NCBI GenBank assembly: GCA_019454045.1
Contig: SKCR01035566.1
Location: 17,155-81,154 of the forward strand
Length of the DNA: 64,000 nt
Direction of reading: 5' to 3'
Source of the DNA: Zanthoxylum bungeanum
Taxonomy: Eukaryota; Streptophyta; Magnoliopsida; Sapindales; Rutaceae
Below the pieces are notes generated by a model. That model had not been told where the DNA came from, searched no databases, and saw only the letters and a list, made by a program, of their open reading frames with translations. This document shows positions 30,799 through 42,889 of the stretch, one piece after another (position 1 is the first letter of the stretch; each line of letters starts with the position of its first letter). Position numbers and translations under genes: made by a program.

Positions 30799-33324
30799 TG
30801 TTAGGGTTGGTGCTCCAAGTGCAAATCCAGATCGTATTTATGTACGATTAATTAATACGAGCGATTCAATTTTCCATAATATTACTAATTTTACTGGTAG
30901 CACCCTTATCTTTTATACACTTATTCGATCTAATCTGAATACGATTAGATCGAAAGTGAATCTGGTTCAGTGATGCGTGTATATTAGACAAATACCCTAG
31001 GATTTACAATATAGTGCTCAGTTACAACATAGTTTGTAATTGACATTGGGAAACACACTATTAGTTGTATATCCTTAAAAAAATCCTGGTCAAGATTTAC
31101 TAACACGGGTCGGTTAGTAAAATCCACTGAGACCAGTACATGTCGTATATCGTGACTTGGTCCGATGGTTTATCCTAGTGAACCATGAGTCTCGGGAGAC
31201 TCGTATAGACATGTAGGTGTTTATTTGATAAGACACTGAACGACTCACTGAAGGTTTCCTATGGTACACCAACGTTAATAGGAACCTTCTCGAGTTGAGC
31301 GAGCATAGTGGTCCTTCGACTTGAGATACTACCGTGGATATATGAGCTATCCTCCACATTTTGATGGCAGTCACATCAACGATCTAGCCATGATCAGACC
31401 TCCGCCTGTTCGTTGGGTGTGGACTGATGCTCATGATATCATGTGCATATCAAGATAGGATCTGTCAGTCCTGTGTACAGGGCATAGGCATCCTCACGTG
31501 TTTACGATCTAGTAAATCCATGGCTGTGGTATAACTTCAGACATTAGTTCCGAGTGTTATTTAGAGATCGTAAATTCAAAGTCGATTGTATTATACCGAA
31601 CGGATTTTCCGTTCTGATCTATATCTCAGGTATAATATGGATGGCCTGTGACGGAGAGATTATATGTATGCTATGACCTCGACTTGCATAGTTTAGTGAG
31701 ATTATCTGTGGTCGTCATAATCCATGAGTGGGTGGATTATGGACCCCAAATCGGATTTCGTGATGGATAAACCTAAACTTAGAGAGTCCCACAATATGAA
31801 GTGTACTCGTTTAGCACTTGGGCAACTCGATATGAATAATACAGATTATTCATAATACTTCACCGGATTAAATGAGTTAATTTGGATCGTTTAATCGGTT
31901 AAATGATAACACATGCATTAAAGGATTTTGTTCGCTAATAATTATTGTGTATTTGTATTGATACGTAATACGATTAGATACACATTAATTATTCATCAAA
32001 TGAGATTTTGACACATGCCATAAATATATGTATTTGTTATTTATTGTAAATAAAAATACATATATAATAGTAATTACATTAATTAATTATTTGGATATTT
32101 AATTGTTAAATATTTAAATTAATAATTAATAATTTTTTTCATTAATGTAATGGAATTTGTTTAATTATTATTGGTTGATGTGGCATGAATTAATTACACT
32201 TTATTTTTGTCCAATTTTGATTGGCTAATATAAAGTTATTTTTACTTTAATTTGATTAAAGTTGAAAATGATAATTTTGCCACAAAACACCCATAATTTT
32301 CGTCCACTATAAGAAAGAAAGAGAAAGTTGTTTTTCTTCTTCTTCTCCAAGGCTCCACTGCCGTAAGTCCCTCTCTAAAATGGGTTTAAAAATTTGTTTC
32401 AAAACCTTGAAGATTTGAAGGAAAAGATCGAAGGAAAGGCTTAGGAAATATGAGATTAAAGGTAATCTTTTAACCCCAACCTTAGAAATATGATTTCTTG
32501 TTTCTTTTTGATTAGAAAGTGTTCTATGGTTCTTTCAAATCTGAAAAATTGAGGCTTTGTGGTTTGGTGGATGGATTGGAAGTTTGTAGGCATATGTGAA
32601 GTAGAAATTGGGTGGAATTAATGTAATTTGCATCCAATTTGTTCAAATTGTTGTTGGAAAATCTTGTTGCTATTCTAGAGTGTTGTGACCACTCTTATGT
32701 CACCTAGAATTTTTCTTGGGTTGTTCATATGTGGTGACTCTAGTTGGTGTTATGGATTATTGATTTAGTCTTGAAAAATTGGAATTAAAGCATGAATTTT
32801 GAAGAATTTCGGTCTGCATATCAGATCTCCCCAAACTGGAAATTCTGGGATGTTTTTTATGTCCTATGAATCTTTTGGATGTGTTTTGGGAGTTGGCACA
32901 ATTGCCGGAAAGTGTTTCCGACTTGAAATAAGCGAAAACGGCCAAAAACGGAGTTACCGGGTGGATTTTGAGCCAACCAGGTGACGGCTATCCAAATAGT
33001 GAATCCGTCACTGTTCGGGCAGCCCATGAACTGCCCCGACACTATTGGAGCTGACCTGGGCAGTTTCCACAAGTGTCGGATAGTCGATTCGGTCAAAAAC
33101 GCATTTTAAGCTATTTTGTGGAAAATCGGTTTTCGTAAAAGTTTCGCGAAGTTTCAACTATGTTTATGTTAATATTTGATATTAAATAAATAGGTTTAGG
33201 TGAAATATGATAAAATTATTCATATTAGATATTGAATAATTTATTCGGTATTTTTAAAAAGTTTAAAAATACGATTTCGCCCGACCCGAGCTTCTGTTGC
33301 GCCACATCGCCGAAAACCCCAACA
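30799..33324 (+). repeat. Element A 5' LTR
   Basis: The LTR is 2526 bp. A TATA-like CTATAAGAAAG lies at about 32308-32318, followed by a CTTCTTCTTCT pyrimidine tract, as in many LTR transcript starts. ORFs such as 31114-31374 lie antisense in the LTR and are repeated in its partner, so they are not genes. Confidence 0.92.
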
Positions 33325-33328
33325 AAAA

Positions 33329-33340
33329 TGGTATCAGCGT
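33329..33340 (+). other. Element A primer-binding site
   Basis: TGGTATCAGCGT matches the initiator tRNA-Met PBS in its first nine bases and lies four bases after the LTR. Confidence 0.85.
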
Positions 33341-33689
33341 GGGTCTGATGCTTCATCCATTACATTATTCATGCTTGATATTTGATATATAATCCAATTT
33401 TAATGTTCGTACATGCTTGTAATCTATATATGTTTCTTTACTTTTCGGTTTTACATTAACTAATATGTAACGAAAATTTAATTGTTAAATTGAGTTATAT
33501 GTTCTAAAGTATAATTGAATTGTTTAGAAAATTATTTAGATTAAATTCTGCAATAGATGTAGAGTATGGCTTCCGTAGAAAAATCCCCGCTTTTAAATAT
33601 GGCTGTAAAGTAACCTGTATTGGATACATGTTTCTTGGTCCGCCTTGTCAGTACGGATGCAAATGATTTCCTGATGCTATAGTTGTATC

Positions 33690-33984
33690 GTGCCAAAGCT
33701 GTGCAGTTATGGTTGATGGTAGTTCATTTACGCCGGTAGAACTTATATGATAAGAGACAAATTCAAGTGAAAGTGAAAATCATGAACGTGCCAAAGCTGT
33801 CAGGACTACACCGGTAGCTTGAGTATGTCATTGACAAGTGTAGCCTTGATACGCCTCCCTGTGAATGTGCCAAAGCTGTCATAGCGAGAAACGGTCAGGA
33901 CCAAAACTAGGAGTCACTGGTGAGTGATTGACAAAGAGTTGTCTACCTAATGAATATACGTAGGCGAGAATGTGCCAAAGCTGT
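33690..33984 (+). repeat. Four-fold GTGCCAAAGCTGT leader motif, element A
   Basis: Identical 13-mers start at 33690, 33788, 33867 and 33972 (steps 98, 79, 105). They lie 0.35-0.65 kb after the PBS, where plant LTR elements would keep packaging or dimerisation signals. Confidence 0.9.
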
Positions 33985-36900
33985 GAGTCGAAATATATTC
34001 ATGGGATCCTACTCTCATTATGGAATTCGAATTAATTATTGAATTCCTGTTGTCCGTTGGGGATTACGGTATTATGTAAAGTAGTAGGAGACACTGCTGA
34101 GTTTAAAATCCATAACTTAGGCAGTGTGTAATATTATGGAATTTACTGCTTTGTTTTCCTTTCATTCTATATTATTTATAGATTTACATTTCTAATTCAT
34201 TGCATGTCTATTACTTGAATAGATTTTCTGACTTTACTTATGGTTGTGTAGTTCTATAATAGGTTCTAGAAGCACAGTAGACTTAGATATTGTTATATTA
34301 GTTCAAACTATCGGGAACTGTTGTTCCGATTTTCTTTGAAAATTAAGATGGTTTGTGACTTAGTTACTAAGTCACGATTAGGTAATCTAAATAGGATATC
34401 TGCTTAAGGATATAATAGTCTAGTTAGAATTGTTTCTTATGCAGTAAGAATTGACTTGAATAGTTCATGTCTCGAGATTCTTGACTGGCATTAAGAAAAC
34501 CCATTTAGTATTTGTTTGTCTTATAATGACGTTTCTTGGCTTTAATGACTTTTAGAAGTCACGTGTCTGACACAATTTGCTAATCGACTATTTGTAATGT
34601 TGTGAATAATTGAACGTAAATTATTAAGCTCAAGAAAGGAGATGCGTATAGTTGTGTATAGAGAATTTCGATTCTCATAATACGACAACTATAGGTATTG
34701 GATACCGGATCTCCCGTCTAGTTAATTAAAATAGTGTTGAATAACTATTTTGATATATGATATTAGAACTTGTAACTATTGGATAGTTACTTGTTCTGTA
34801 TAAACAGTTGTTACATATTTTAAAGCGACTAGTAGTGTCATTAATGAAAGATAAACATTAAGAAAAATATTCGGTAAAATAAATAACTTAGAACAATGCT
34901 TTATGAGATTTTATCATAAAAGCATTAGATGCTTGTTCCGTATGGTAAATGATGGTCTGATATGAGATCACACAACATATCCTTAACCATTTAATGAATA
35001 TTGTATTCAGGTTGTGATTAAATCTCATTTAACCGATGATCATCATTGGACCACAAATTTATTAAACTAATGCTTTGGAAGTATGTAGTTTAATGAATTA
35101 GAAAATTGCCTTGTATAGTTTTCTTTGCTTCGTAACTCGGTTAATGAATTGTCATGACTTAGTTACGTGTTTCTAATAGAGAACATGTTGAATGTCTTGA
35201 ATTGTTCAAGAACTGTCAATATGTTTCTAATGAAACTCGGATAGAATATTTTGAATAGTTCAAAGATATTTTGTCTATGGTATTGAAAACTGTATCTTTA
35301 GAAATTCATTGCGTGTCTTTGAATTGTTCGAAGATGTTTGATTTGATCAAACGCATGAATTTAAGGTAATTAGGTCTATAGTTATTTAATGAATATGATT
35401 CTTACTCAATATTAAACTTCCGCGATTCCATTTTGATGGAATTGGTCAGTGGGAGTTATCGAATCTTATATGATTTGATTCGTTGATATTGAGTGCTACC
35501 GAATTATTTTTTTTGCAGTACTCTTGGGGTTATGCTCCAGTACCACCAATTCGTCTTCTTAATTAAGGTTCCATTCGTTTCTACAATTACATTTATGATA
35601 TGTATAGTAGAAAATTCGAATCTTGAAAAGTTTGAGATTTGAATCTTTCTTTTATATAATAGTTATATAATTGAAAGTACTTGTACCTCGGAGGTACGAG
35701 TGATAGGTTTATCATTTATTCTATTTAATGGAATATTATATTCTATTTGATAGAATATCTTTTCTACAATCCCGAGTAATAAAATTATTTTGCTACTTGG
35801 TGGTTAACATTAGATGTTGACGATTGCAGAAAATATTTGACTTTGTGAAGTCAAATGTGAGAATGATAAACTACAGTGGAACTACATAATTAATAAGATG
35901 AAAAGACCTTTAGACAACTTCCGTATAAGTATAATAGGATGTCAGAATCATTTACAAAGTATATGATACTTAATGATTCTGTTGTTTTCTTATTGAAGAA
36001 AATTATCCTATAACTTATAGTGGGAGCGATTTTTGATATCGATTCTAGAAATAAGCATTGAACCATAGATCTAAGATTGTTCATAGCTTACTACGATCAA
36101 GTTTAGAACTTGATTAGGCTTTCGTTATGAATAGTTCATAAAATGTGCAAATTGTTTGCGTTGCAAAAGCGAAGTGGCTTGATAAAGGTTTGACCTTTAT
36201 AGTATGACAGTGAGAAAGTTTATACTCAGTAATCTATTATAGATTCTGAGGAAGCTTGTCTTCTTTCGTATTGATTAAAAAATTAAAGATCTTTTGGTTA
36301 GTGTTGATATTAAACCGTATGTTTTGGCTAAAGAATACAAAGTGGCATTATTGAGTGATTTCTTTGAATAAGGGATCCGTCGTGATTTCTTTGTTTGAAG
36401 AGTTCATTCTAGAATGGCCCTGGAGTTTGTATTCTACTAAGATCACAGTTTGATATACTAGCTTATGGAGCCTATTGTAGACTCAGATAAGTTTTCCAGA
36501 ATTCGTGTTCTCTGATTTTGATATCAGTCAGATTGTCTGGTTTTATCGAAGTATAGCGAATACGTATTTGTCAATAGGGTCAGTGGGAGCGTACAAATTT
36601 CTTTCTAGTATTATATATCCTTAAGTCCTCCTTTCTCCGTGTTTGTAGTGGGAGTAGTCTCTGTTATATTTGATATATAAAGTTTTATATTAGATATAAA
36701 ACTGAGAGACTTGTGAGATACTCCCATTAGTCGCGTATTAGATATGATCTAATAAAGGACATAGTAAGACTATATGTATGACAGTTAGTATAACTGTTTG
36801 ACAGTTAACGTGTCTTTTAGGTATATAGTATTCATCTTTCGTAAAGGATGATTCTTTTGTCGAGAGAAAGATTGATTGGAATGTCTAGTCAATCTTATGC

Positions 36901-37579
36901 ATCATAGGATGATGGCGTGATGAATACTATATTATGTGCGATTAAAGATATCAATTTAATCATAATTTTTAAGAGTTATTTTGATATGCTGCAGACCATA
37001 TGATGGATCTTGAAACATGTTCTTTGTGATCTATGAGATATTAAGAACGAGTTTCTTTTACATGGAGAATTTAGTCTACAACCATAAGGTCAGATTAGTT
37101 TTGATCCTAATTATGACATTAGATGGTTTATGTCATATAAAGTCAGAAAAGATGCAGTGGGAGTGTCACTGTTGATTCTACTAAACTAGTGGAATCAGTT
37201 GCAACTTATGAAGTATTGACTTATGAAGTTCGCATAATGACCTCATAGATTAGAAGTTTTAATATTAGTATAGTGCTTGCGGTTGTCTCAAAGTATTTGG
37301 ATTTGATTTCTAAATACTTAGATAATTTAGTAGCTATAGCACAATACTGATATAGCGTCTGAGTCATATTGCTGTGGAATTTGGATTCTACAAAATATTA
37401 ATGATGCTAGCTAAGGAAAACGGTTTGGTTTATTATACAGACTCGATTTGTTAAAGCAAGTTTACTTGTTGGTGTCTACCTCTTGAGTGCTGGTGAGCTC
37501 TTGAGGGCCATGAGTATGCGATACACATTGAGATGTGTATATGATAACATTGATTGGCACTAGAGAAAATGAGAGCAAT

Positions 37580-40117
37580 TGTTAGGGTTGGTGCTTCGAG
37601 TGCCAATCCGGATCGTATTTATGTCTGATTAATTAATATGAGCGGTTCAATTTTCCATAATATTACTAATTTTACTGGTAGCACCATTGTCTTTTATACA
37701 CTTATTCGATCTAATCTGATTACGATTTGATCGAAACTGAATCTGGTTCAGTGATACGTGTATATTAGACAAAGACCCTAGGATTTACAGTACAGTGCGT
37801 AGTTACAATGTAGTTTGTAATTTACATTGGGAAGCGCACTATTAGTTGTATATCCTTAAATAAAGTTCCTAGTCAAGATTTACTAACACGGGTCGGTTAG
37901 TAAAATCCGCTGAGACCAGTACATGTCGTATATCATAACTTGGTTCAATGGTTTATTCTAGTGAACCATGAGTCTCGGGAGACTCGTATAGACATGTAAG
38001 TGTTTATTTGATAAGACACTGAACGACTCACTGAAGGTTTCCTAATAGATGGTACACCAACGTCAATAGGAACCTTCTCGAGTTGAGCGAGCATAGTGGT
38101 CCTTCGACTTGAGTTACCATCGTTGATATATGAGCTATCCTCCACACTTTGATGGCAGTCACATCAATGATCTAGCCATGATCAGACCTCCGCCTGTTCG
38201 TTGGGTGTGGACTGATGCTCATGATATCTTGTGAGTATCAAGATAGGATCTGTCAGTCCTGTGTACAGGGCATAGGCATCCTCACGTGTTTACGATCTAG
38301 TAAATCCATGGCCGTGGTATAACTTCAGAAATTAGTTTTGAGTGTTATTTAGAGATCGTAAATTGAAAGTCGACTGTATTATACCGAACGGATTTGACGT
38401 TCTGATCTATATCCCAGGTATAATACGGATGGCATGTGCTGAACGGATTATACGTATGCTATGACCTCGACTTGCATAGTTTAGCGAGATTATATGTGGT
38501 CGTCATAATCCATGAGTGGGTAGATTATGGACACGAAATCAGATTCCGTGAAGGATAAACCTAAACTTAGAGATTCCTATAATATTAAGTGTACTCGTTG
38601 AGCACTTGGGCAACTCGATATGAATAATACAGATTATTCATAATACTTCACCAGATTAAATGAGTTAATTCGGATCATTTAATCGGTTAAACAATAACTC
38701 ATGCATTAGGGGATTTTGTCCGCTGATAATTATTGTGTATTTGTATTTGATACATAATACGATTAGATACACATTAATTATTCGTCAAATGAGATTTTGA
38801 CACATGCCATAAATATATGTATTTGTTATTTATTGTAAATAAAAATACATATATAATAGTAATTACATTAATTAATTATTTGGATATTTAATTGTTAAAT
38901 ATTTAAATTAATAATTAATAATTTTTTTTCATTAATGTAATGGAATTTGTTTAATTATTATTGGTTGATGTGGCATGAATTAATTACACTTTATTTTTGT
39001 CCAATTTTGATTGGCTAATATAAAGTTATTTTTACTTTAATTTGATTAAAGTTGAAAATGATAATTTTGCCACAAAACACCCATAATTTTCGTCCACTAT
39101 AAGAAAAAAAAGAGAAAGTCGTTTTTCTTCTTCTTCTCCAAGCCTCCACTGCCGTAAGTCCCTCTCCAAAATGGGTTTAAAAATTTGTTTCAAAACCTTG
39201 AAGATTTGAAGGAAAAGATCAAAGGACAGGCTTAGGAAATATGAGATTAAAAGGTAATCTTTTAACCCCAAGCTTAGAAATATGATTTCTTGTTTCTTTT
39301 TTATTAGAAAGTGTTCTATGGTTTCTTTCAAATCTGAAAAATTGAGGCTTTGTGGTTTGGTGGATGGATTGGAAGTTTGTAGGCATGTGTGAAGTAGAAA
39401 TTGGGTGGAATTAATGTAATTTGCATCCAATTTGTTCAAATTATTGTTGGATAATCTTGTTGCTATTCTAGAGTATTGTGACCACTCTTATGGCACCTAG
39501 AATTGTTCTTGAGTTTTTCATATGTGGTGACTCTAGTTGGTGTTATGGATTAATTGATTTTGTCTTGAAAAATTGGAATTAAAGCATGAATTTTGATGAA
39601 TTTCGGTCTGCAGATCAGATCTGGCCAAACTGGAAATTCTGGGATGTTTTTGATGTCCTACGAATTTTTGGATGTGTTTTAGGAGTTGTCACAATTTCCG
39701 GAAAGTGTTTCCAACTTGGAATAAGCGAAAACGGCCAAAAACGGCGTTACCGGGTGGATTTTGAGCCAACCGGGTGACGGCTGTCCAAACAGTGAATCTG
39801 TCACTGTTCAGGCAGCCCATGAACTTCCCCGATACTATTGGAGCTGACCTGGGAAGTTTCCATAAGTGTCGGATAGTCAGTTCGGTCAAAAACGCGTTTT
39901 AAGCCATTTTGCGGAAAACCGGTTTTCGTAAAAGTTTCGCGAAGTTTCAACTATGTTTATGTTAATATTTGATATTAAATAAATAGGTTTAGGTGAAATA
40001 TGAATAAATTATTCATATTAGATATTGAATAATTTATTCGGTATTTTTAAAAAAATTTAAAATATGATTTCGCCTGACCCGCGCTTCCGTTGCGCCCCAT
40101 CGCCCAAAACCCCAACA
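37580..40117 (+). repeat. Element A 3' LTR
   Basis: The LTR is 2538 bp, closely matching 30799-33324, and is followed by the TSD GAATC (40118-40122). ORFs 37945-38145, 39032-39439 and 39586-39889 fall inside it and mirror the 5' LTR. Confidence 0.92.
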
Positions 40118-40766
40118 GAATCAACCATTAAGAAAGATACTCCTCTACTTCTCGCAAGAAGGAGTGAACTCCATATCTATGTAAAACTTTCCCAGCTACA
40201 CAACAAACCATGCCCCCAAAGTACGTAGCTATTGGTCGGGACTGCTGCACCAACCTCACATTTGTAAATCAAAGGACATAGTCTGGCATGCATGAGTTCG
40301 TAGTACAGTCAGGATTAAGATCAATCCATAAATGACCATCTAGTAGATCGAATTGACTTTCTTTATTTAACGGATATTATAAGAATGTTATTTTCATCTG
40401 GGTCCAGTCCTATATGATCACATCATACAAGGTGCCTCCATTCTCATGTCTCTACATGGACGATCCCAAATCAAGGTCACCATAAAAATATAGAATGGAC
40501 CGCAGCTATAGATAAACCAAAAAAAACGTACCCATTTTGTTTGCTCTCTATGGACTATTTAAGATTACTAACTTCAGATTTAAATCCTCTTGTGTATGAC
40601 AATTATACACTAAGTCTGAAGGTCATAAGTAATCTAGGGTATTTAATATAATTTATAATATGCGAAAATTAAACAAACACTTTGATAAATGAATAATGCA
40701 TCATTTTATTTCAAAACATATAAAACCATTTACATTACATGTAGCTCTAGAGCATACATCCCAACA
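40118..40766 (-). repeat. Copia-1 5' LTR, part 2
   Basis: After the repeated GAATC this continues the LTR interrupted at 30798. On the minus strand its end reads TGTTGGGATGTATGCTCTAG, a typical Copia LTR start. The next bases, CGTGG (40767-40771), are the expected TSD; the partner copy would be outside the window. Confidence 0.75.
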
Positions 40767-41795
40767 CGTGGTTGCCGACGTCATAAGCATAGTGGGAAAT
40801 CATATTTCGCTCATACACCTAACCTTCACTTTAATGAAAATAGGCCTGTTGTGATTTTGTCCCTGCATCGAGAGTTCTACTTCTGAGAAAGTGATAACTT
40901 GCTTTTGTTCTTTCTGAATAGACCTAATGATTGCTGTCAGATCAGAGTCTGCAGGAACCATTATCTTTCCAAAGGCCTCGACCATCGCTCTCTTGTGCTC
41001 TTGGGAAAAACACAGTAACTCTCATATACTGATATGTGTTCGTGTTTTCTTCAGTTGCTGGAGCAAAGTGTCTTCTCCTCTCTTTTCTTCTTCCTTCTTT
41101 TTCTCTTCTCCCTCTACCCCTTTCTTAGTGACATCATTGTAGAGTCAGCCCATTCTATTTATCTTTTTTACTTCTTCTTCATCGCTGTTAGAGAAATCAT
41201 CTGAAAAGTTATTTCACTCGCCAATCTCAATATCATTGATATCTCATATTCCCATAATATGGGCTTTCTGATGGAAGGTTTGTAGGACATTGTGTTTGGG
41301 TAGGCCAGAGTTGATCATATAGTTAGGCGATGGTACGTCGTGGTGGTTTGGTAGAAGATTTCTTTGGGTCCTAGTTCCCATTAAACTTCATCATTTCAAG
41401 CATTCTGAGCTGAGTGGGTAGCTATTCTTTGAACGCCATAGCACTGTAATATAACAAGTCTTCATGTTTGCCCTTCATCTTTTGGGAAACTGTCTCCATT
41501 TAATCCTTCAATCTTTGGAGTTCAGCCTCGGTCTGTGATTTAGCCATTTTTCCAGCGGCATAGTCTGCCATGTCATCTTTATCTAAAACAGAGATTTCCT
41601 TAGATTTTATGTATTTAGGCCCCTCTTGCCTCATCTCACTAGTTTGAGCCTCGTTTTCTAAAGTGTTGTTTTGATTGCTGTAAGGTTGGTAACATCATTG
41701 GTTAAATTTTACCGTTGTTCTGCCATTTTGTTCACCGTTATCTCTAACTGATCCATACGGGCATTGTCACTATGGGTGCTATCACTGCTTGCCAT
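40767..41795 (-). pseudogene. Old Ty3/Gypsy gag remnant
   Basis: Read right to left, it starts at the Met at 41795 with MASSDSTHSDNARMDQLE, a recognisable N-terminus of plant Gypsy Gag. Broken pieces follow, such as METVSQKMKGKHEDLLYYSA and LRMLEMMKFNGN. The left end (40800-40985) is an open 62 codons with VITFSEVELSMQG and QNHNRPIFIKVKV, the conserved segment just before the Gypsy protease. There are many stops, and the distance is shorter than expected for a complete gag, so an internal deletion is likely. Copia-1 is inserted at its left edge (40766/40767), so the rest of pol should lie left of the window. Confidence 0.7.
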
Positions 41796-42889
41796 TTATG
41801 AATCTTCCAATTACTTTTTGACGAGTTTACCTTGTTCTTTAACACACTTTGCGCTATGATGGCTGCAAAATAAAGGATCAACATGATGTGTGTATGCATG
41901 CGATGCATGAAATGCATGTAATGCATGCTCAATCAGCATATACCATTCCAACCTTATTTCTCCCCCATATGTGGTAAGTCTAATATTTGTCTTAGGCTTG
42001 GCTTAACTTATACACCAACGGGGGGTACATAAGCTCGTTCTCTCTTCTCTTACAGAAAGGTAAACCTTGGCTACTTCGGTTTTATTTCATCGTTAAAAGA
42101 TAAAAGTCGCCCATTTAAAAAAATGACTAAGCCTAATATTGAGATCGTGTTATTGTTTAGAAAGACAAATTTGATCCTTAGTAATCACGGTCATTTAGAG
42201 ACGGGCTCAGAAATGTTTAGAGATATCCAAATGGGAAAAAACAAGATGTACTTCTTCTGGATGAAAGCAAGTATAATTATCAGACTCATGTTTTGGCACT
42301 TTTGGATCATGACCAAACGTTCTAGGTTCATCGAGGTTTACATACATGGTGGCCCATTGTCATTTCAAATTTTAGCCCAATTGTCATGAAATGCAAACTT
42401 TTCTCAGTTAAAAAACCCCAACAAGTTTGTATCTCACGTCAAAAGGTTCAAACAACTTCGAATTATTGGGGGCCCAAACACAAGCATAATGGAGGCTTTT
42501 ATAGGATAACAACTATAGGCTTTTCATATAGGTTTAAAAGGGTAAGGCTTAGGCTCTTATCTGCGAAGGGTTATCCACAACAAGGTCTCCTCACCCAAGG
42601 GTTCAATCGACCAAGTGAACGTACATTTTTTATACCTACGGATATAAAAGATTGTTTATAACTAGGTCTCCATATCCAAGTGTTCAATCAACCAAATGAA
42701 TGCACCTTAATATCCAAGTGTAGGTGCTAATAAGTGATGGTTATCAATACATACCAATCTGTTGGCTTGAATGAAAGCGATTTCTCGATATGCAATGACA
42801 TTGGGGTTAAAAAGGTATACGAAAGATGAAGACACGGTTCTCCTCAATCTTACTATAAATACTACAAGGTATTTTTTCGGAGCCGCCAT
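41796..42889 (-). other. Upstream region of old Gypsy remnant, no gene seen
   Basis: This is probably leader and/or LTR of the Gypsy remnant, but no PBS or LTR end could be fixed. It has an ATGCATG-rich stretch (about 41892-41930) and two diverged copies of an (A/T)AGGTCTCC...GTTCAATC(G/A)ACCAA motif (about 42581 and 42663). The ORFs at 42123-42661 show no domain. It ends with GCCAT (42885-42889), the TSD of element B. Confidence 0.45.

Larger units (their letters stand above)
33325..37562 (+). other. Element A interior, non-coding but conserved with element B
   Basis: No ORF or protein domain is seen. Near the 5' end are four GTGCCAAAGCTGT motifs (33690, 33788, 33867, 33972). Further on are PPT-like AGTGGGAG words at 35448, 36019, 36582, 36647 and 37156, most of which recur at matching places in element B. 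It could be a regulatory or packaging RNA, or an ancient coding region that has fully decayed; the conservation of non-coding motifs favours the former, but this is inference. Confidence 0.7.
30799..40117 (+). mobile_element. Element A: ORF-less LTR retrotransposon (LARD-like)
   Basis: It is 9.3 kb with LTRs of about 2.53 kb (30799-33324, 37580-40117), termini TGTTAGGG...CCCCAACA and TSD GAATC. A Copia-type PBS (TGGTATCAGCG, 33329) and a purine tract before the 3' LTR (GAGAAAATGAGAGCAAT, 37563-37579) place it in plus orientation. The 4.25-kb interior has no ORF above about 65 codons and no gag/pol signature, yet it is collinear with the interior of element B. The two LTRs are almost identical over long stretches (for example 32081-32300 against 38861-39080), so it moved relatively recently, presumably using proteins of another element. 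This matches the definition of a large retrotransposon derivative. Confidence 0.9.
1..40766 (-). mobile_element. Copia-1: Ty1/Copia retrotransposon, left end outside window, twice interrupted
   Basis: This is the outermost recognisable Copia element and reads right to left. From 5' to 3' it has an LTR (40766 to 29309, split by element A), a degenerate PBS (29294-29306), a leader (29308 to 29076, then 3893 to 2437, split by Copia-2), gag with a zinc knuckle, protease, a GAG-pre-integrase region and integrase. The window ends in the linker before reverse transcriptase, so RT, RNase H and the 3' LTR lie outside. Rejoining the pieces is supported by TSDs around both inserts (CTTAC at 3889-3893/29071-29075; GAATC at 30794-30798/40118-40122). 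The coding part carries nonsense and frameshift changes, so it is not autonomous. The domain order gag-PR-IN is diagnostic for Copia; the lineage is not resolved. Confidence 0.8.

Noticed and set aside
39032..39439. 135-codon minus ORF
   Set aside because: It is antisense in the 3' LTR of element A; the near-identical 5' LTR breaks the frame by a one-base difference in a T-run.
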